NCBI RefSeq assembly: GCF_026341275.1
Contig: NZ_JAIFZO010000002.1
Span: forward strand, 942,361-1,006,360
Reading direction: 5' to 3'
DNA: 64,000 bases
Source: Streptomyces ortus
GTDB lineage: Bacteria; Actinomycetota; Actinomycetes; Streptomycetales; Streptomycetaceae
Under the pieces are notes generated by a model. That model saw only the letters and a list, made by a program, of their open reading frames with translations. It was not told where the DNA came from and searched no databases. Below are positions 31,153-39,619 of this stretch, in pieces. The position numbers were made by a program, and so were the translations under genes. Every line of letters begins with the position of its first letter. Within the stretch, counting starts at the first letter, position 1.

Positions 31153-31342
31153 GATTTGCCCTTTGGGGGTCCACTACCCGAGGTCGTACGTCACACCTTT
31201 GCCATCGAAAATTCGGGCCGCTAACAATGGCTCCCGTCGCTCGATGCCGAAGGTGCTTACCCACGGCGTCAGATCCGGAAACACTTCTTGTCCCCATCGG
31301 ATCGAGAGCGGCCTCCGCGCTACTCGAAGAGGTCCTCCAGCC

Positions 31343-32050
31343 ATGCCCAAGCAGCACAGCATTCCTGGTCGCATCCCCGCCATGACCAAGGCCCACAAGC
31401 TCTCGTTCGCCGGTGTCGCCACGCTCGGCGCCGCCGCGCTCGCGTTCTCGCTGGCTCCCGCCGACACGAAGGCGAGCACCGACGCGGTCTCCGCGGCCCC
31501 CGCCGCGTTCTCGTCGGAGCACCTGAAGGTCAAGACCGTCGGCCTCAGCGGCCAGCTCGCCGACGCCCAGGCCGCCGCCGCGAAGAAGAAGGCCGCCGAC
31601 GCCGCCGCCACGAAGAAGGCCGCCGAGGCAGCCGCGGCGAAGAAGGCCGCGGACGCCCGCAAGGCCAAGGAGGCCGCGAGCCGGTCCGCCCAGCGCGCCG
31701 CGGTCAAGCCGGTCGCCGCGAAGACCTACGCGAACAACCTCGACGGCTGGATACGCCAGTCGCTGGACATCATGAAGAAGCACGGCATCCCCGGCACGTA
31801 CGACGGACTGCACCGCAACATCATGCGGGAGTCCTCGGGCAACCCGAACGCGATCAACGGCTGGGACATCAACGCCATCAACGGCGTCCCGTCCATCGGT
31901 CTGCTGCAGGTCATCAAGCCGACCTTCGACGCCTACCACGTCGCCGGCACCGTCCACAGCCAGTACAACCCGGTCGCCAACATCACCGCCGCCGCCAACT
32001 ACGCGGCGGACCGGTACGGCTCGATCGACAACGTCAACAGCGCGTACTGA
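31343..32050 (+). CDS. Secreted lytic-transglycosylase-like protein
   Basis: 235 residues, ATG 31343, GAGG 10 bases upstream (a second ATG at 31382, MTKAHKLSF, is possible). Twin-basic/hydrophobic signal segment FAGVATLGAAALAFSLAPA, then an Ala/Lys-rich helical linker of repeated AAAKKKAADAAATKKAAE type (about residues 73-115). The C-terminal SLT domain starts near 130: LDIMKKHGIPGTYDGLHRNI, MRESSGNPNAINGWDINA with the catalytic Glu, GVPSIGLLQVIKPTFDAYHV, and NPVANITAAANYAADRYGSI. Likely cleaves peptidoglycan outside the membrane. Ends on a strong terminator. Confidence 0.9.
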   Translation: MPKQHSIPGRIPAMTKAHKLSFAGVATLGAAALAFSLAPADTKASTDAVSAAPAAFSSEHLKVKTVGLSGQLADAQAAAAKKKAADAAATKKAAEAAAAKKAADARKAKEAASRSAQRAAVKPVAAKTYANNLDGWIRQSLDIMKKHGIPGTYDGLHRNIMRESSGNPNAINGWDINAINGVPSIGLLQVIKPTFDAYHVAGTVHSQYNPVANITAAANYAADRYGSIDNVNSAY

Positions 32051-32082
32051 GGTCTGCGCGGACCTCTGCCCCGTACGCCGAA

Positions 32083-32114
32083 AAGGGCGGCACCCCCAGC
32101 GGGGTGCCGCCCTT
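32083..32114. terminator. Bidirectional terminator hairpin
   Basis: 14-bp stem AAGGGCGGCACCCC / GGGGTGCCGCCCTT with loop CAGC. It sits between convergent stops (32050 and 32137). Confidence 0.85.
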
Positions 32115-32136
32115 CGCGCGTGCCGCTCGCGGCGTA

Positions 32137-34653
32137 CTACTTGCGCATGACCTCCGGCTCGTGGCGGCGCAGGAAGCGGGCCACCAGGAAGGCGCAGACC
32201 GCGGCGAGGGCGAACAGGGCCGTCATGTCCAGGACCCAGGTCAGCGCCGTGTGGTCCCAGAGGGGGTCGGTCTCGGCCGTGTTGTGCGGGTTGATCTTGT
32301 TGAAGTCGAGCGTGGCCCCGGAGGCACCGACCGCCCAGCGCGACGGCATCAGATACGAGATCTGGTTGACGCCCACAGCGCCGTTCAGCGGGAACAGGCA
32401 GCCGGTGAAGACGACCTGGATGATCGCGAACATCACCAGCAGGGGCATGGTCTTCTCGGCGGTCTTCACCAGCGAGGAGATGACCAGGCCGAACATCATC
32501 GAGGTGAAGCCGAGCGCCATGATCGGCAGGGAGAGCTCCAGCGCGACCGCGCCGCCGAGGATCAGTCCCTCGTCGGGGATGGTCCGGCTCATGAAGCCGA
32601 TCGCGCCGACCAGCGCGCCCTGGAACATCGTGATCACGCCGAGAACGATCACCTTGGACATCAGATACGCGGAGCGTGACAGGCCGGTCGCGCGCTCGCG
32701 CTCGTAGATCACCCGTTCCTTGATCAGCTCACGGACGGAGTTCGCGGCGCCCGCGAAACAGGCGCCCACCGCGAGGATCAGCAGCACGGTCGCGGCCGTG
32801 CTGTTCGGGATGGGCAGGCCGTTCGGCTGCAGTTTCTCGTTCACCAGCAGCGTCTTGTCCGGCTCGATGAGCAGGCTGACCGCGCCGAGGACCGCCGGCA
32901 GGATCACCGTCAGGGCCAGGAAGCCCTTGTCGGACGCGATGACCGAGACGTACCGCCGGACCAGTGTGCTCAGCTGGGAGACCCAGCCCTGGGGCTTCGG
33001 CGGGCGCATCGCCTGCGGCGACGGCATGGCTACGGACTGCGGGGCGACCGCGTCGATGTCCGCGGCGTACATCTGGTAGTGCTGCGAGCCCTTCCAGCGG
33101 CCCGCCCAGTCGTAGTCGCGGTAGTTCTCGAAGGCGGAGAAGACATCGGCCCAGGTGTCGTAGCCGAAGAAGTTCAGCGCCTCCTCGGGCGGACCGAAAT
33201 AGGCCACGGAACCGCCGGGCGCCATGACCAGAAGTTTGTCGCAGATGGCCAGTTCGGCCACCGAGTGCGTGACGACGAGGACCGTGCGGCCGTCGTCGGC
33301 GAGGCCGCGCAGCAGCTGCATGACATCGCGGTCCATGCCCGGGTCGAGACCCGAGGTGGGCTCGTCGAGGAAGATCAGCGACGGCTTGGTCAGCAGCTCC
33401 AGGGCCACCGATACGCGCTTGCGCTGGCCACCGGAGAGGGAGGTGACCTTCTTCTCCTTGTGGACGTCGAGCTTGAGCTCGCGCAGCACCTCGTCGATCC
33501 GGGAGTCGCGCTCCTGGGTCGTGGTGTCCGCGGGGAAGCGCAGCTTGGCCGCGTACTTGAGGGCCTTCTTGACGGTCAGCTCCTTGTGCAGGATGTCGTC
33601 CTGCGGGACCAGACCGATGCGCTGACGCAGCTCGGCGAACTGCTTGTAGAGGTTTCGGTTGTCGTAGAGGACGTCACCCTCGTTGGCCGGGCGGTAGCCC
33701 GTGAGCGCCTTGAGGAGCGTCGACTTGCCGGAGCCGGAGGGGCCGATGACCGCGATGAGCGACTTCTCCGGCACGCCGAAGGAGACGTCCTTGAGGATCT
33801 GCTTGCCGCCGTCGACCGTGACGGTCAGGTGGCGGGCCGAGAAGGAGACCTCACCGGTGTCGACGAACTCCTCGAGGCGGTCGCCCACCAGGCGGAACGT
33901 CGAGTGGCCGACGCCGACGATGTCGTTCGGGCCGAGCAGCGCGGAGCCGCCCTTGGCGATCGCCACACCGTTGACGAACGTGCCGTTGTGCGAGCCGAGG
34001 TCACGGATCTCCGCCCGTCCGTCGGGCGTCGCGTGGAACTCGGCGTGGTGGCGCGAGACCTGCAGGTCGGAGACGACCAGCTCGTTCTCCAGCGCACGGC
34101 CGATCCGCATCACGCGGCCCAGCGACATCTGGTGGAACGTGGTCGGGCTGCGGTCCCCGTAGACCGGCGGCGCCCCCGCGGCGCCGCCGGAGCCCTGCTG
34201 CTGCGGGATGTGGCCGCCCTGCTGTCCCTGCTGCGACTGCTGCCAGCTCTGCTCCGGCGCCTGCGGAGTCTGCTGGGCCCAGCCGGCCGCCGGGGCGCCC
34301 TGAGCGGCGTACGGCTGCTGCTGGGACTGTGCCTGCGGTGCGGGCGCCGCGGCGCCCGTCAGGCTCAGACGTGGTCCGTCGGTCGCGTTGCCGAGGTGCA
34401 CGGCCGAGCCCGGGCCGATCTCCATCTGATGGATCCGCTGGCCCTGCACGAAGGTGCCGTTGGTGCTGCCGTGGTCCTCGATGACCCAACTGCGGCCACC
34501 CCAGGTGATCGTGGCGTGACGCCAGGACACCCTGGCGTCCTCGAGCACGACGTCCCCCTGCGGATCGCGTCCGAGGCTGTATGGCCTGGACGCGTCGAGC
34601 GTCCAGGTACGTCCGTTCAATTCCAGTACGAGTTCCGGCACTCCATGCCCCAC
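32137..34653 (-). CDS. Double-FHA ABC transporter (Rv1747-like)
   Basis: 838 residues, GTG 34653, GGGGGA 7 bases upstream. Order: FHA-1 (about 5-98; SLGRDPQGDVVLED, DHGSTNGTFVQG); Gln/Ala/Pro/Gly linker (100-165); FHA-2 (175-262; RIGRALENELVVSD, DLGSHNGTFVNG); ABC ATPase (Walker A GPSGSGKST 304-312, LSGGQRKRV 406, FLDEPTSGLD 428-437); ABCG-type ABC2 membrane domain with six helices (about 590-825). The layout is that of mycobacterial Rv1747, whose FHA domains bind phosphothreonines set by Ser/Thr kinase PknF and which exports envelope lipids. Regulation by a Ser/Thr kinase is inferred; no kinase gene adjoins. The linker Thr residues (QQTPQAP; SPTTFHQ) are possible phosphosites. Confidence 0.94.
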   Translation of the reverse strand: MGHGVPELVLELNGRTWTLDASRPYSLGRDPQGDVVLEDARVSWRHATITWGGRSWVIEDHGSTNGTFVQGQRIHQMEIGPGSAVHLGNATDGPRLSLTGAAAPAPQAQSQQQPYAAQGAPAAGWAQQTPQAPEQSWQQSQQGQQGGHIPQQQGSGGAAGAPPVYGDRSPTTFHQMSLGRVMRIGRALENELVVSDLQVSRHHAEFHATPDGRAEIRDLGSHNGTFVNGVAIAKGGSALLGPNDIVGVGHSTFRLVGDRLEEFVDTGEVSFSARHLTVTVDGGKQILKDVSFGVPEKSLIAVIGPSGSGKSTLLKALTGYRPANEGDVLYDNRNLYKQFAELRQRIGLVPQDDILHKELTVKKALKYAAKLRFPADTTTQERDSRIDEVLRELKLDVHKEKKVTSLSGGQRKRVSVALELLTKPSLIFLDEPTSGLDPGMDRDVMQLLRGLADDGRTVLVVTHSVAELAICDKLLVMAPGGSVAYFGPPEEALNFFGYDTWADVFSAFENYRDYDWAGRWKGSQHYQMYAADIDAVAPQSVAMPSPQAMRPPKPQGWVSQLSTLVRRYVSVIASDKGFLALTVILPAVLGAVSLLIEPDKTLLVNEKLQPNGLPIPNSTAATVLLILAVGACFAGAANSVRELIKERVIYERERATGLSRSAYLMSKVIVLGVITMFQGALVGAIGFMSRTIPDEGLILGGAVALELSLPIMALGFTSMMFGLVISSLVKTAEKTMPLLVMFAIIQVVFTGCLFPLNGAVGVNQISYLMPSRWAVGASGATLDFNKINPHNTAETDPLWDHTALTWVLDMTALFALAAVCAFLVARFLRRHEPEVMRK

Positions 34654-34880
34654 TGTGTTGTCCCCCGATGTACCCCCAACACAGGGAGTCTAGGGATGTC
34701 GAACATCGTGGGGAACTATTTCAGTAGGAGGCCCCTGACCGAAAGTCGGGCCTCGCGAAGACCGAGTACGGGCGTCTTGTCCGTTTCCGTTGACGGGGTT
34801 GAAACCGGACCGGAGAGTGGTAATCCCACGCGAGGGGGACACCGCGGCGGAGGTGTCGCGGGTGCGGAGTCGGGGGGCTG

Positions 34881-36881
34881 ATGATGAGCGACGGGTCCGT
34901 GGGACAGGGCAGGCGCGTGCCGGTGGGCGATGTGCTGCTGTCCGCGATCGCCGCCGTGAGCTGGGCGTTGATCGGCATGGCGGGCGTGGCCGCGCTGGGG
35001 CTGCACCTGCTCGGCGCCGACGAGACGGCCTCGCTCGGACCGATGACCGCGGCGCTCGTGGCGCTCGGGGCGGGTGGTTCGGTGACGCCGTCGGGGGACA
35101 TGTCCGCCTTCGGGCTCGATGGCGCGCAGGCCGACACCGCCCTCCAGATCACGCCACTCGGGGTGAGCCTGGTGGGCGCGCTGCTGCTGTCCTGGTTCTT
35201 CCTGCGCTCCCTGCGCGGGGCGGGCGCGGTGCTCGCGCCCGCCGAACTGCTGGCGCGGGCGGGCACGGTGGCCGCCCTCTTCGTGGCGCTGCTGGGGGGT
35301 CTCGCCTGGGCGGGACACGACATCATCACGATCGACGGCGGTGCGCTCGGGCTGGACAAGCTGCCCGGCGGTGGAGTGCCCGACGACGTGGAGGTGCCCG
35401 GCCTCGGCAACATCGGCGGACTGCTGCCGGACCGGCTCGGGGACCTCGCGGACGCGAAAGCCAAGGTGGGCTTCACCGTGGACACCGTCCCCACGCTCCT
35501 CGGGGGCCTGGGCTGGGTGCTCGGCGTCCTGCTGATCGCGTTGCTGGCCTCGCGCAGGACCCCGCTGCCCGGCGGCTGGACGGCCGTGCACCGGGTGGTG
35601 CGGCCCGCGGTGTCCGCGCTGGTCACGGTGTTGCTGGTGGCGGTCCTCGCGGGTTTCGCGGCGGCGGCGTACGCGGCGATCGGCGACGAGAACCCGAAGC
35701 GGATCGCCGGCGCCGCGCTGCTCGGGGCGCCCAACGGGGTGTGGCTCGGTGTCCCGATCGGGCTGTTCGTGCCGTGGGACGGGACGGCCAAGGGGCCGTT
35801 CCTGCAGTTCCTGCCGGATCCCATGGACGACCTCCTGAAGTTCTCCGACAAGCCCGTGACCCTGAGCAGGCTGGCCGAACTGGACGGCCGGGTCTGGCTG
35901 CTGGGCATCGCGGCGGCCCTGATGATGCTGTTCGCGGGCGTCCTGACCGCGGCGCGCACTCCGTTCGTACGGGAGCGGGGCGTCCTCGCCTTCGCGGCTC
36001 GTTGCGCGCTGCGGCTGGCGGTCGTGACCGCGCTGGTGCTGCCGCTGCTGGTCCGGCTGACCGAGGTGTCGGTGAACGCCTCGTTGTCCGTGCTCGGCAT
36101 AGACGCCTTCGACTCCGGCATCGAGTTGCGCGGGCAGATCGGCATGGCGCTGCTGCTCGGGGCGCTGTGGGGCGCGGTCGCGGGGGCGGTGGGCGCGCTG
36201 CTCGCGTGCGCGTCGGGTGCGGCCGGCCGGCAGGCGGCACCGCTGGCACGGGGTGACGCGGACGCCACCCCGGACGCCGTCGCCTCGTACGCGGAGGTGG
36301 CCGGGCGGGGCGCCGGGCAGGAGGCGGGTCAGGCAGCCGGGGAGGCCGAGGCCGGTCCCTACCGCCCGGGGACGCCGTTCCGGCCGACGAACCCGGAGAC
36401 GAACCCCTACTTGCGGATCCCCGAAGAGTTACGGGAGTCCGGGCCCGGGCGGCACGCCGGCCCCCACTCCCCCGGTGGCCCGCGACCGCCCGGCGGCCAG
36501 CCCCGCGACCCGGGTGGACAGGCCCGGCCTCCCGGCGCACAGGCACCGCCCCCACGTGGGCATGGGCAGCAGCAGCCTCCCGGCGCTCAGCCACGCCCCC
36601 CGGGCGGACAAGCACAACCTCCCGGCGCTCAGCCACAGCCCCCTGGCGGGCAGCCTCCACGTGGCGGTGGGCAGCCGCCCGGCTCGCGTCCGCCGGACGA
36701 TGTGCCGGACGATGTGTACGGGGCGCAGACGATGATCGGTCCCATCCCGCCGGCGTCCCGTCCGGGGTCTCCCGGGGCCGGACCCCGGCGCCGCCCCCGC
36801 TCGTCGCAGGACGGGCCGCCGCCCCCACCGGACGAGCTGCCGCCCCCGCCTCCGCCGCGCAAACCGGGCGGGCGCCGCTGA
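34881..36881 (+). CDS. Streptophobe-type multi-pass membrane protein
   Basis: 666 residues, ATG 34881 (or 34884). About nine to ten hydrophobic segments in residues 15-470 (VLLSAIAAVSWALIGMAGVA; GVSLVGALLLSWFFL; VSALVTVLLVAVLAGFAAAA). The C-terminal about 190 residues are cytoplasmic, disordered and Pro/Gly/Gln-rich with repeated PPGGQ and PPGAQ units, ending PPPPDELPPPPPPRKPGGRR. Known only from streptomycetes and relatives; function unknown. Divergent from the FHA transporter with 227 bases between starts. Confidence 0.85.
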   Translation: MMSDGSVGQGRRVPVGDVLLSAIAAVSWALIGMAGVAALGLHLLGADETASLGPMTAALVALGAGGSVTPSGDMSAFGLDGAQADTALQITPLGVSLVGALLLSWFFLRSLRGAGAVLAPAELLARAGTVAALFVALLGGLAWAGHDIITIDGGALGLDKLPGGGVPDDVEVPGLGNIGGLLPDRLGDLADAKAKVGFTVDTVPTLLGGLGWVLGVLLIALLASRRTPLPGGWTAVHRVVRPAVSALVTVLLVAVLAGFAAAAYAAIGDENPKRIAGAALLGAPNGVWLGVPIGLFVPWDGTAKGPFLQFLPDPMDDLLKFSDKPVTLSRLAELDGRVWLLGIAAALMMLFAGVLTAARTPFVRERGVLAFAARCALRLAVVTALVLPLLVRLTEVSVNASLSVLGIDAFDSGIELRGQIGMALLLGALWGAVAGAVGALLACASGAAGRQAAPLARGDADATPDAVASYAEVAGRGAGQEAGQAAGEAEAGPYRPGTPFRPTNPETNPYLRIPEELRESGPGRHAGPHSPGGPRPPGGQPRDPGGQARPPGAQAPPPRGHGQQQPPGAQPRPPGGQAQPPGAQPQPPGGQPPRGGGQPPGSRPPDDVPDDVYGAQTMIGPIPPASRPGSPGAGPRRRPRSSQDGPPPPPDELPPPPPPRKPGGRR

Positions 36882-37059
36882 CCGGGAAACGGTGAACGGG
36901 AAAGAGTGGACGGGGACCGGGACGCGGACCGACGTGTGGCCGACACAGCCGCCACGGCGTGTACGGGCCCGGGACACCCGGACGACATGTACTGTTCCCT
37001 GTCCGTCAGGCGGACCTCAGGGGCCTCCGGCACGGAGTGCCGGATACGGTGTACGCACC

Positions 37060-38277
37060 ATGAGCGCATCACAGACCTCTGATGTTCCCACTGATGTCCC
37101 CACTCTTCTCGTCAAGATCTTCGGCAAGGACCGCCCAGGTATCACCGCCGGACTCTTCGACACCCTCGCCGCCTACTCGGTCGACGTCGTCGACATCGAG
37201 CAGGTCGTCACCCGTGGCCGGATCGTGCTGTGCGCGCTCGTGACGCATCCGCCGGCCGGTCTGGAGGGCGATCTGCGGGCCACCGTGCACAGCTGGGCGG
37301 ACTCGATGCGGTTGCAGACCGAGATCATCTCCGGTCGCGGCGACAACCGGCCCCGCGGGCACGGCAGGTCGCTGGTGACCGTGCTCGGGCATCCGCTCAC
37401 CGCTGAGTCGACGGCCGCCATCGCCGCCCGGATCACCGGGGCCGGCGGCAACATCGACCGTATCTTCCGGCTCGCCAAGTACCCCGTGACCGCGGTCGAG
37501 TTCGCGGTGTCCGGTACGGAGCCCGAGAAGCTGCGGACCGCTCTGGTGACCGAGGCCGCGGCGCTCGGCGTCGACATCGCGGTGGTCGCGGCCGGGCTGC
37601 ACCGGCGGGCCCAGCGCCTGGTCGTCATGGACGTGGACTCCACGCTCATCCAGGACGAGGTCATCGAGCTGTTCGCGGCGCACGCCGGCTGCGAGGCCGA
37701 GGTCGCCGAGGTGACGGCCGCCGCGATGCGCGGCGAGCTGGACTTCGAGCAGTCCCTGCACGCACGCGTGAAGCTGCTCGCGGGCCTCGACGCCTCCGTG
37801 GTGGACAAGGTGCGCAGCGAGGTCCGGCTGACCCCGGGGGCGCGCACGCTCATCCGCACGCTGAAGCGGCTCGGCTTCCAGGTCGGTGTCGTCTCGGGCG
37901 GGTTCACCCAGGTCACGGACGATCTGCGGGAGCGGCTCGGGCTGGACTTCGCCCAGGCCAACACCCTGGAGATCGTCGACGGGAAACTGACGGGCCGGGT
38001 CATCGGCGAGGTCGTGGACCGGGCGGGCAAGGCGCGGTTGCTGCGCCGGTTCGCCGCGGAGGCGGGCGTACCGATCTCCCAGACGGTGGCGATCGGCGAC
38101 GGGGCCAATGACCTGGACATGCTCAACGCGGCCGGTCTCGGGGTCGCCTTCAACGCCAAGCCGGTGGTGCGCCAGGCGGCGCACACCGCGGTGAACTTCC
38201 CCTTCCTGGACACGGTCCTCTACCTGCTGGGCGTGACCCGCGAAGAGGTCGAGGCGGCGGACATGCACGTGGACTGA
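37060..38277 (+). CDS. serB: Phosphoserine phosphatase with N-terminal ACT domains
   Basis: 405 residues. Residues about 15-180 hold two ACT-type regulatory domains (LLVKIFGKDRPGITAGLFDT; VTVLGHPLTAESTAAIAARI). The HAD catalytic domain has DVDSTLIQDEVIEL (191-204), GVVSGGFTQV, then AKARLLRRFA-type Lys and AIGDGANDLDML. Last step of serine synthesis; ACT domains normally give feedback control by serine. Start ATG 37060 has no Shine-Dalgarno; a TACGGT -10-like box ends 11 bases before it, so a leaderless or very short-leader mRNA is likely. The 178-base gap before it holds only a small palindrome (37027-37043). Confidence 0.95.
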   Translation: MSASQTSDVPTDVPTLLVKIFGKDRPGITAGLFDTLAAYSVDVVDIEQVVTRGRIVLCALVTHPPAGLEGDLRATVHSWADSMRLQTEIISGRGDNRPRGHGRSLVTVLGHPLTAESTAAIAARITGAGGNIDRIFRLAKYPVTAVEFAVSGTEPEKLRTALVTEAAALGVDIAVVAAGLHRRAQRLVVMDVDSTLIQDEVIELFAAHAGCEAEVAEVTAAAMRGELDFEQSLHARVKLLAGLDASVVDKVRSEVRLTPGARTLIRTLKRLGFQVGVVSGGFTQVTDDLRERLGLDFAQANTLEIVDGKLTGRVIGEVVDRAGKARLLRRFAAEAGVPISQTVAIGDGANDLDMLNAAGLGVAFNAKPVVRQAAHTAVNFPFLDTVLYLLGVTREEVEAADMHVD

Positions 38278-38353
38278 CCGCCCGCCCTCGTGGACGCGCT
38301 CTCGCGAGCATGTGGGGTCCCACGGAGGCTCCCTCGGGGCCTGCCGCGACAGG

Positions 38354-38389
38354 GACGGGGCCCGGCACCTGATGGTGCCGGGCCCCGTC
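38354..38389. terminator. Bidirectional terminator hairpin
   Basis: 16-bp perfect stem GACGGGGCCCGGCACC / GGTGCCGGGCCCCGTC with loop TGAT. It lies between convergent serB (stop 38277) and the phosphatase gene (stop 38406). Confidence 0.85.
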
Positions 38390-38405
38390 CGCGCTCACGG
38401 CGTGG

Positions 38406-38921
38406 TCACTCGGACGGGTCCCAGTAGTCGAGCAGGGTGGCGGCGCCGGGCTCCAGGCTCTTCCACGAGCCGGTGAAGGAGAGGACGGCGAACGCGGCGG
38501 GGTGGAACTCGCGGTTCACCCCTTCCCGGGCGTCGGCCGCGGACCGGCCGACGAGGATGTCGGTGAGACCCTGCACCCCGGGGTTGTGGCCGATCAGGAG
38601 GGCGTTCTGCGCGTCGTCCGGCGTTTCGTTCAGTACGGCGATCAGCTCGCCCGGGGAGGCCTCGTAGAGCCGCTCCTCGTAGACCGTCTTCGGCCGGCGC
38701 GGCAGTTCCTGGACGGCGAGCTTCCAGGTCTCGCGGGTCCGGGTCGCGGTGGAGCAGAGGGCCAGATCGAAGGGGATGCCGGTATCGGCCAGTTTGCGTC
38801 CGGCGACGGCGGCGTCCTTGCGGCCCCGCTCGGCCAGCGGACGCTCGTGGTCGGGCACTTCGGGCCAGTCGGCCTTCGCATGCCGGAAAAGGACGATCCT
38901 GCGGGGTTCTGCGACGCTCAT
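38406..38921 (-). CDS. SixA-type phosphohistidine phosphatase (histidine phosphatase family)
   Basis: 171 residues from ATG 38921 (MSVAEPRRIVLFRHAKADWP); a GTG at 38945 is the longer alternative. LFRHAKADW carries the RH catalytic motif, followed by PLAERGRKDAAVAGRKLADT, STATRTRETW with the second Arg, and LLIGHNPGVQGL with the second His. Compact SixA layout. SixA in E. coli dephosphorylates ArcB or PtsO; the target here is unknown. Confidence 0.92.
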   Translation of the reverse strand: MSVAEPRRIVLFRHAKADWPEVPDHERPLAERGRKDAAVAGRKLADTGIPFDLALCSTATRTRETWKLAVQELPRRPKTVYEERLYEASPGELIAVLNETPDDAQNALLIGHNPGVQGLTDILVGRSAADAREGVNREFHPAAFAVLSFTGSWKSLEPGAATLLDYWDPSE

Positions 38922-39045
38922 GGGTCCCAGCTTCGCATGAAACACGCCACGGGGCGCAGGGAGTTGATGCGCTGCCCCACCACCGGGTGCGGGGAGCTCG
39001 GGAGCCCCGGTGCGGCACGGTCCCAGGAGGCGACGCGCGGGCGGC

Positions 39046-39261
39046 TCAGGAGCCCTGGTGCAGCACCATCTGCTGGATCCGCTCGAAGAGGCTGCCGACC
39101 GCCGGGTCCGCGCCCGCCGCGTGGGCGTCCGCGGGGTTCAGTATCAGCAGCAGGAGGGCCACGAAGGCCAGCGCGGGGAGGAGCAGCGCCCACCAGGGCA
39201 GTCGCGTATCGACGCCGCGCCCGGTCGCCGGGTGGGGCGGGGTGTGCGTTGGGGCCGACAT
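39046..39261 (-). CDS. Small single-pass membrane protein
   Basis: 71 residues from ATG 39261, GGAGG 4 bases upstream (an upstream in-frame GTG at 39312 has no site). A short Pro/His/Thr N-terminus, one strong membrane helix LPWWALLLPALAFVALLLLI, then about 28 residues ending SLFERIQQMVLHQGS. No known family; seems conserved in type among streptomycetes. It follows the transporter cluster on the same strand. Confidence 0.7.
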   Translation of the reverse strand: MSAPTHTPPHPATGRGVDTRLPWWALLLPALAFVALLLLILNPADAHAAGADPAVGSLFERIQQMVLHQGS

Positions 39262-39442
39262 GCCGCCTCCGTGGGGCTCCGAGTGGTCCGTGGTCCGCGT
39301 CCTCGCGGTCACATCTCGAAGGTACGGACTCGGGAACCCTCAACCCATCCGGTGATCCACCCACTTGACCCTGACACTCGCCCCCTAGGGGACGGGGGGA
39401 TAACCCCACCACCCGCCCTCGTGAGGGCTCGGCGCAGTGCGG

Positions 39443-39559
39443 TCAGGGTGAGGCGATGGACGCGATGACGCCGATGACCACGAAGATGAGGAGGAACGCG
39501 CCGAAGACGAGGAGCATCTTCTTCTGGCCGTTCTTGGGGTTCGGATCGAGCACGGGCAT
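39443..39559 (-). CDS. 38-residue transporter-associated membrane peptide (SGM_5486-like)
   Basis: 38 residues, ATG 39559: MPVLDPNPKNGQKKM, then one membrane helix LLVFGAFLLIFVVIGVIASI and the end ASP. It lies 60 bases after the CynX-type transporter on the same strand. I recall a named streptomycete family, 'SGM_5486 transporter-associated protein', with this start and this position; the match is from memory. Very short, but the coding pattern, membrane helix and synteny support it. A GGGCG stretch precedes the start; no strong ribosome site. Confidence 0.75.
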   Translation of the reverse strand: MPVLDPNPKNGQKKMLLVFGAFLLIFVVIGVIASIASP

Positions 39560-39619
39560 ACGCCCAGTCTCGCACTCTTCGCCCGGCTCCTCACGGGTGG
39601 GGTCGGTGTCCGGGGGCGG

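Noticed and set aside
31043..31342. c-di-AMP (ydaO-type) riboswitch before the transglycosylase-like gene
   Set aside because: Such riboswitches precede cell-wall hydrolases in Streptomyces, but I do not see the conserved GGGGUGAA and paired blocks; only a simple 9-bp hairpin is clear.
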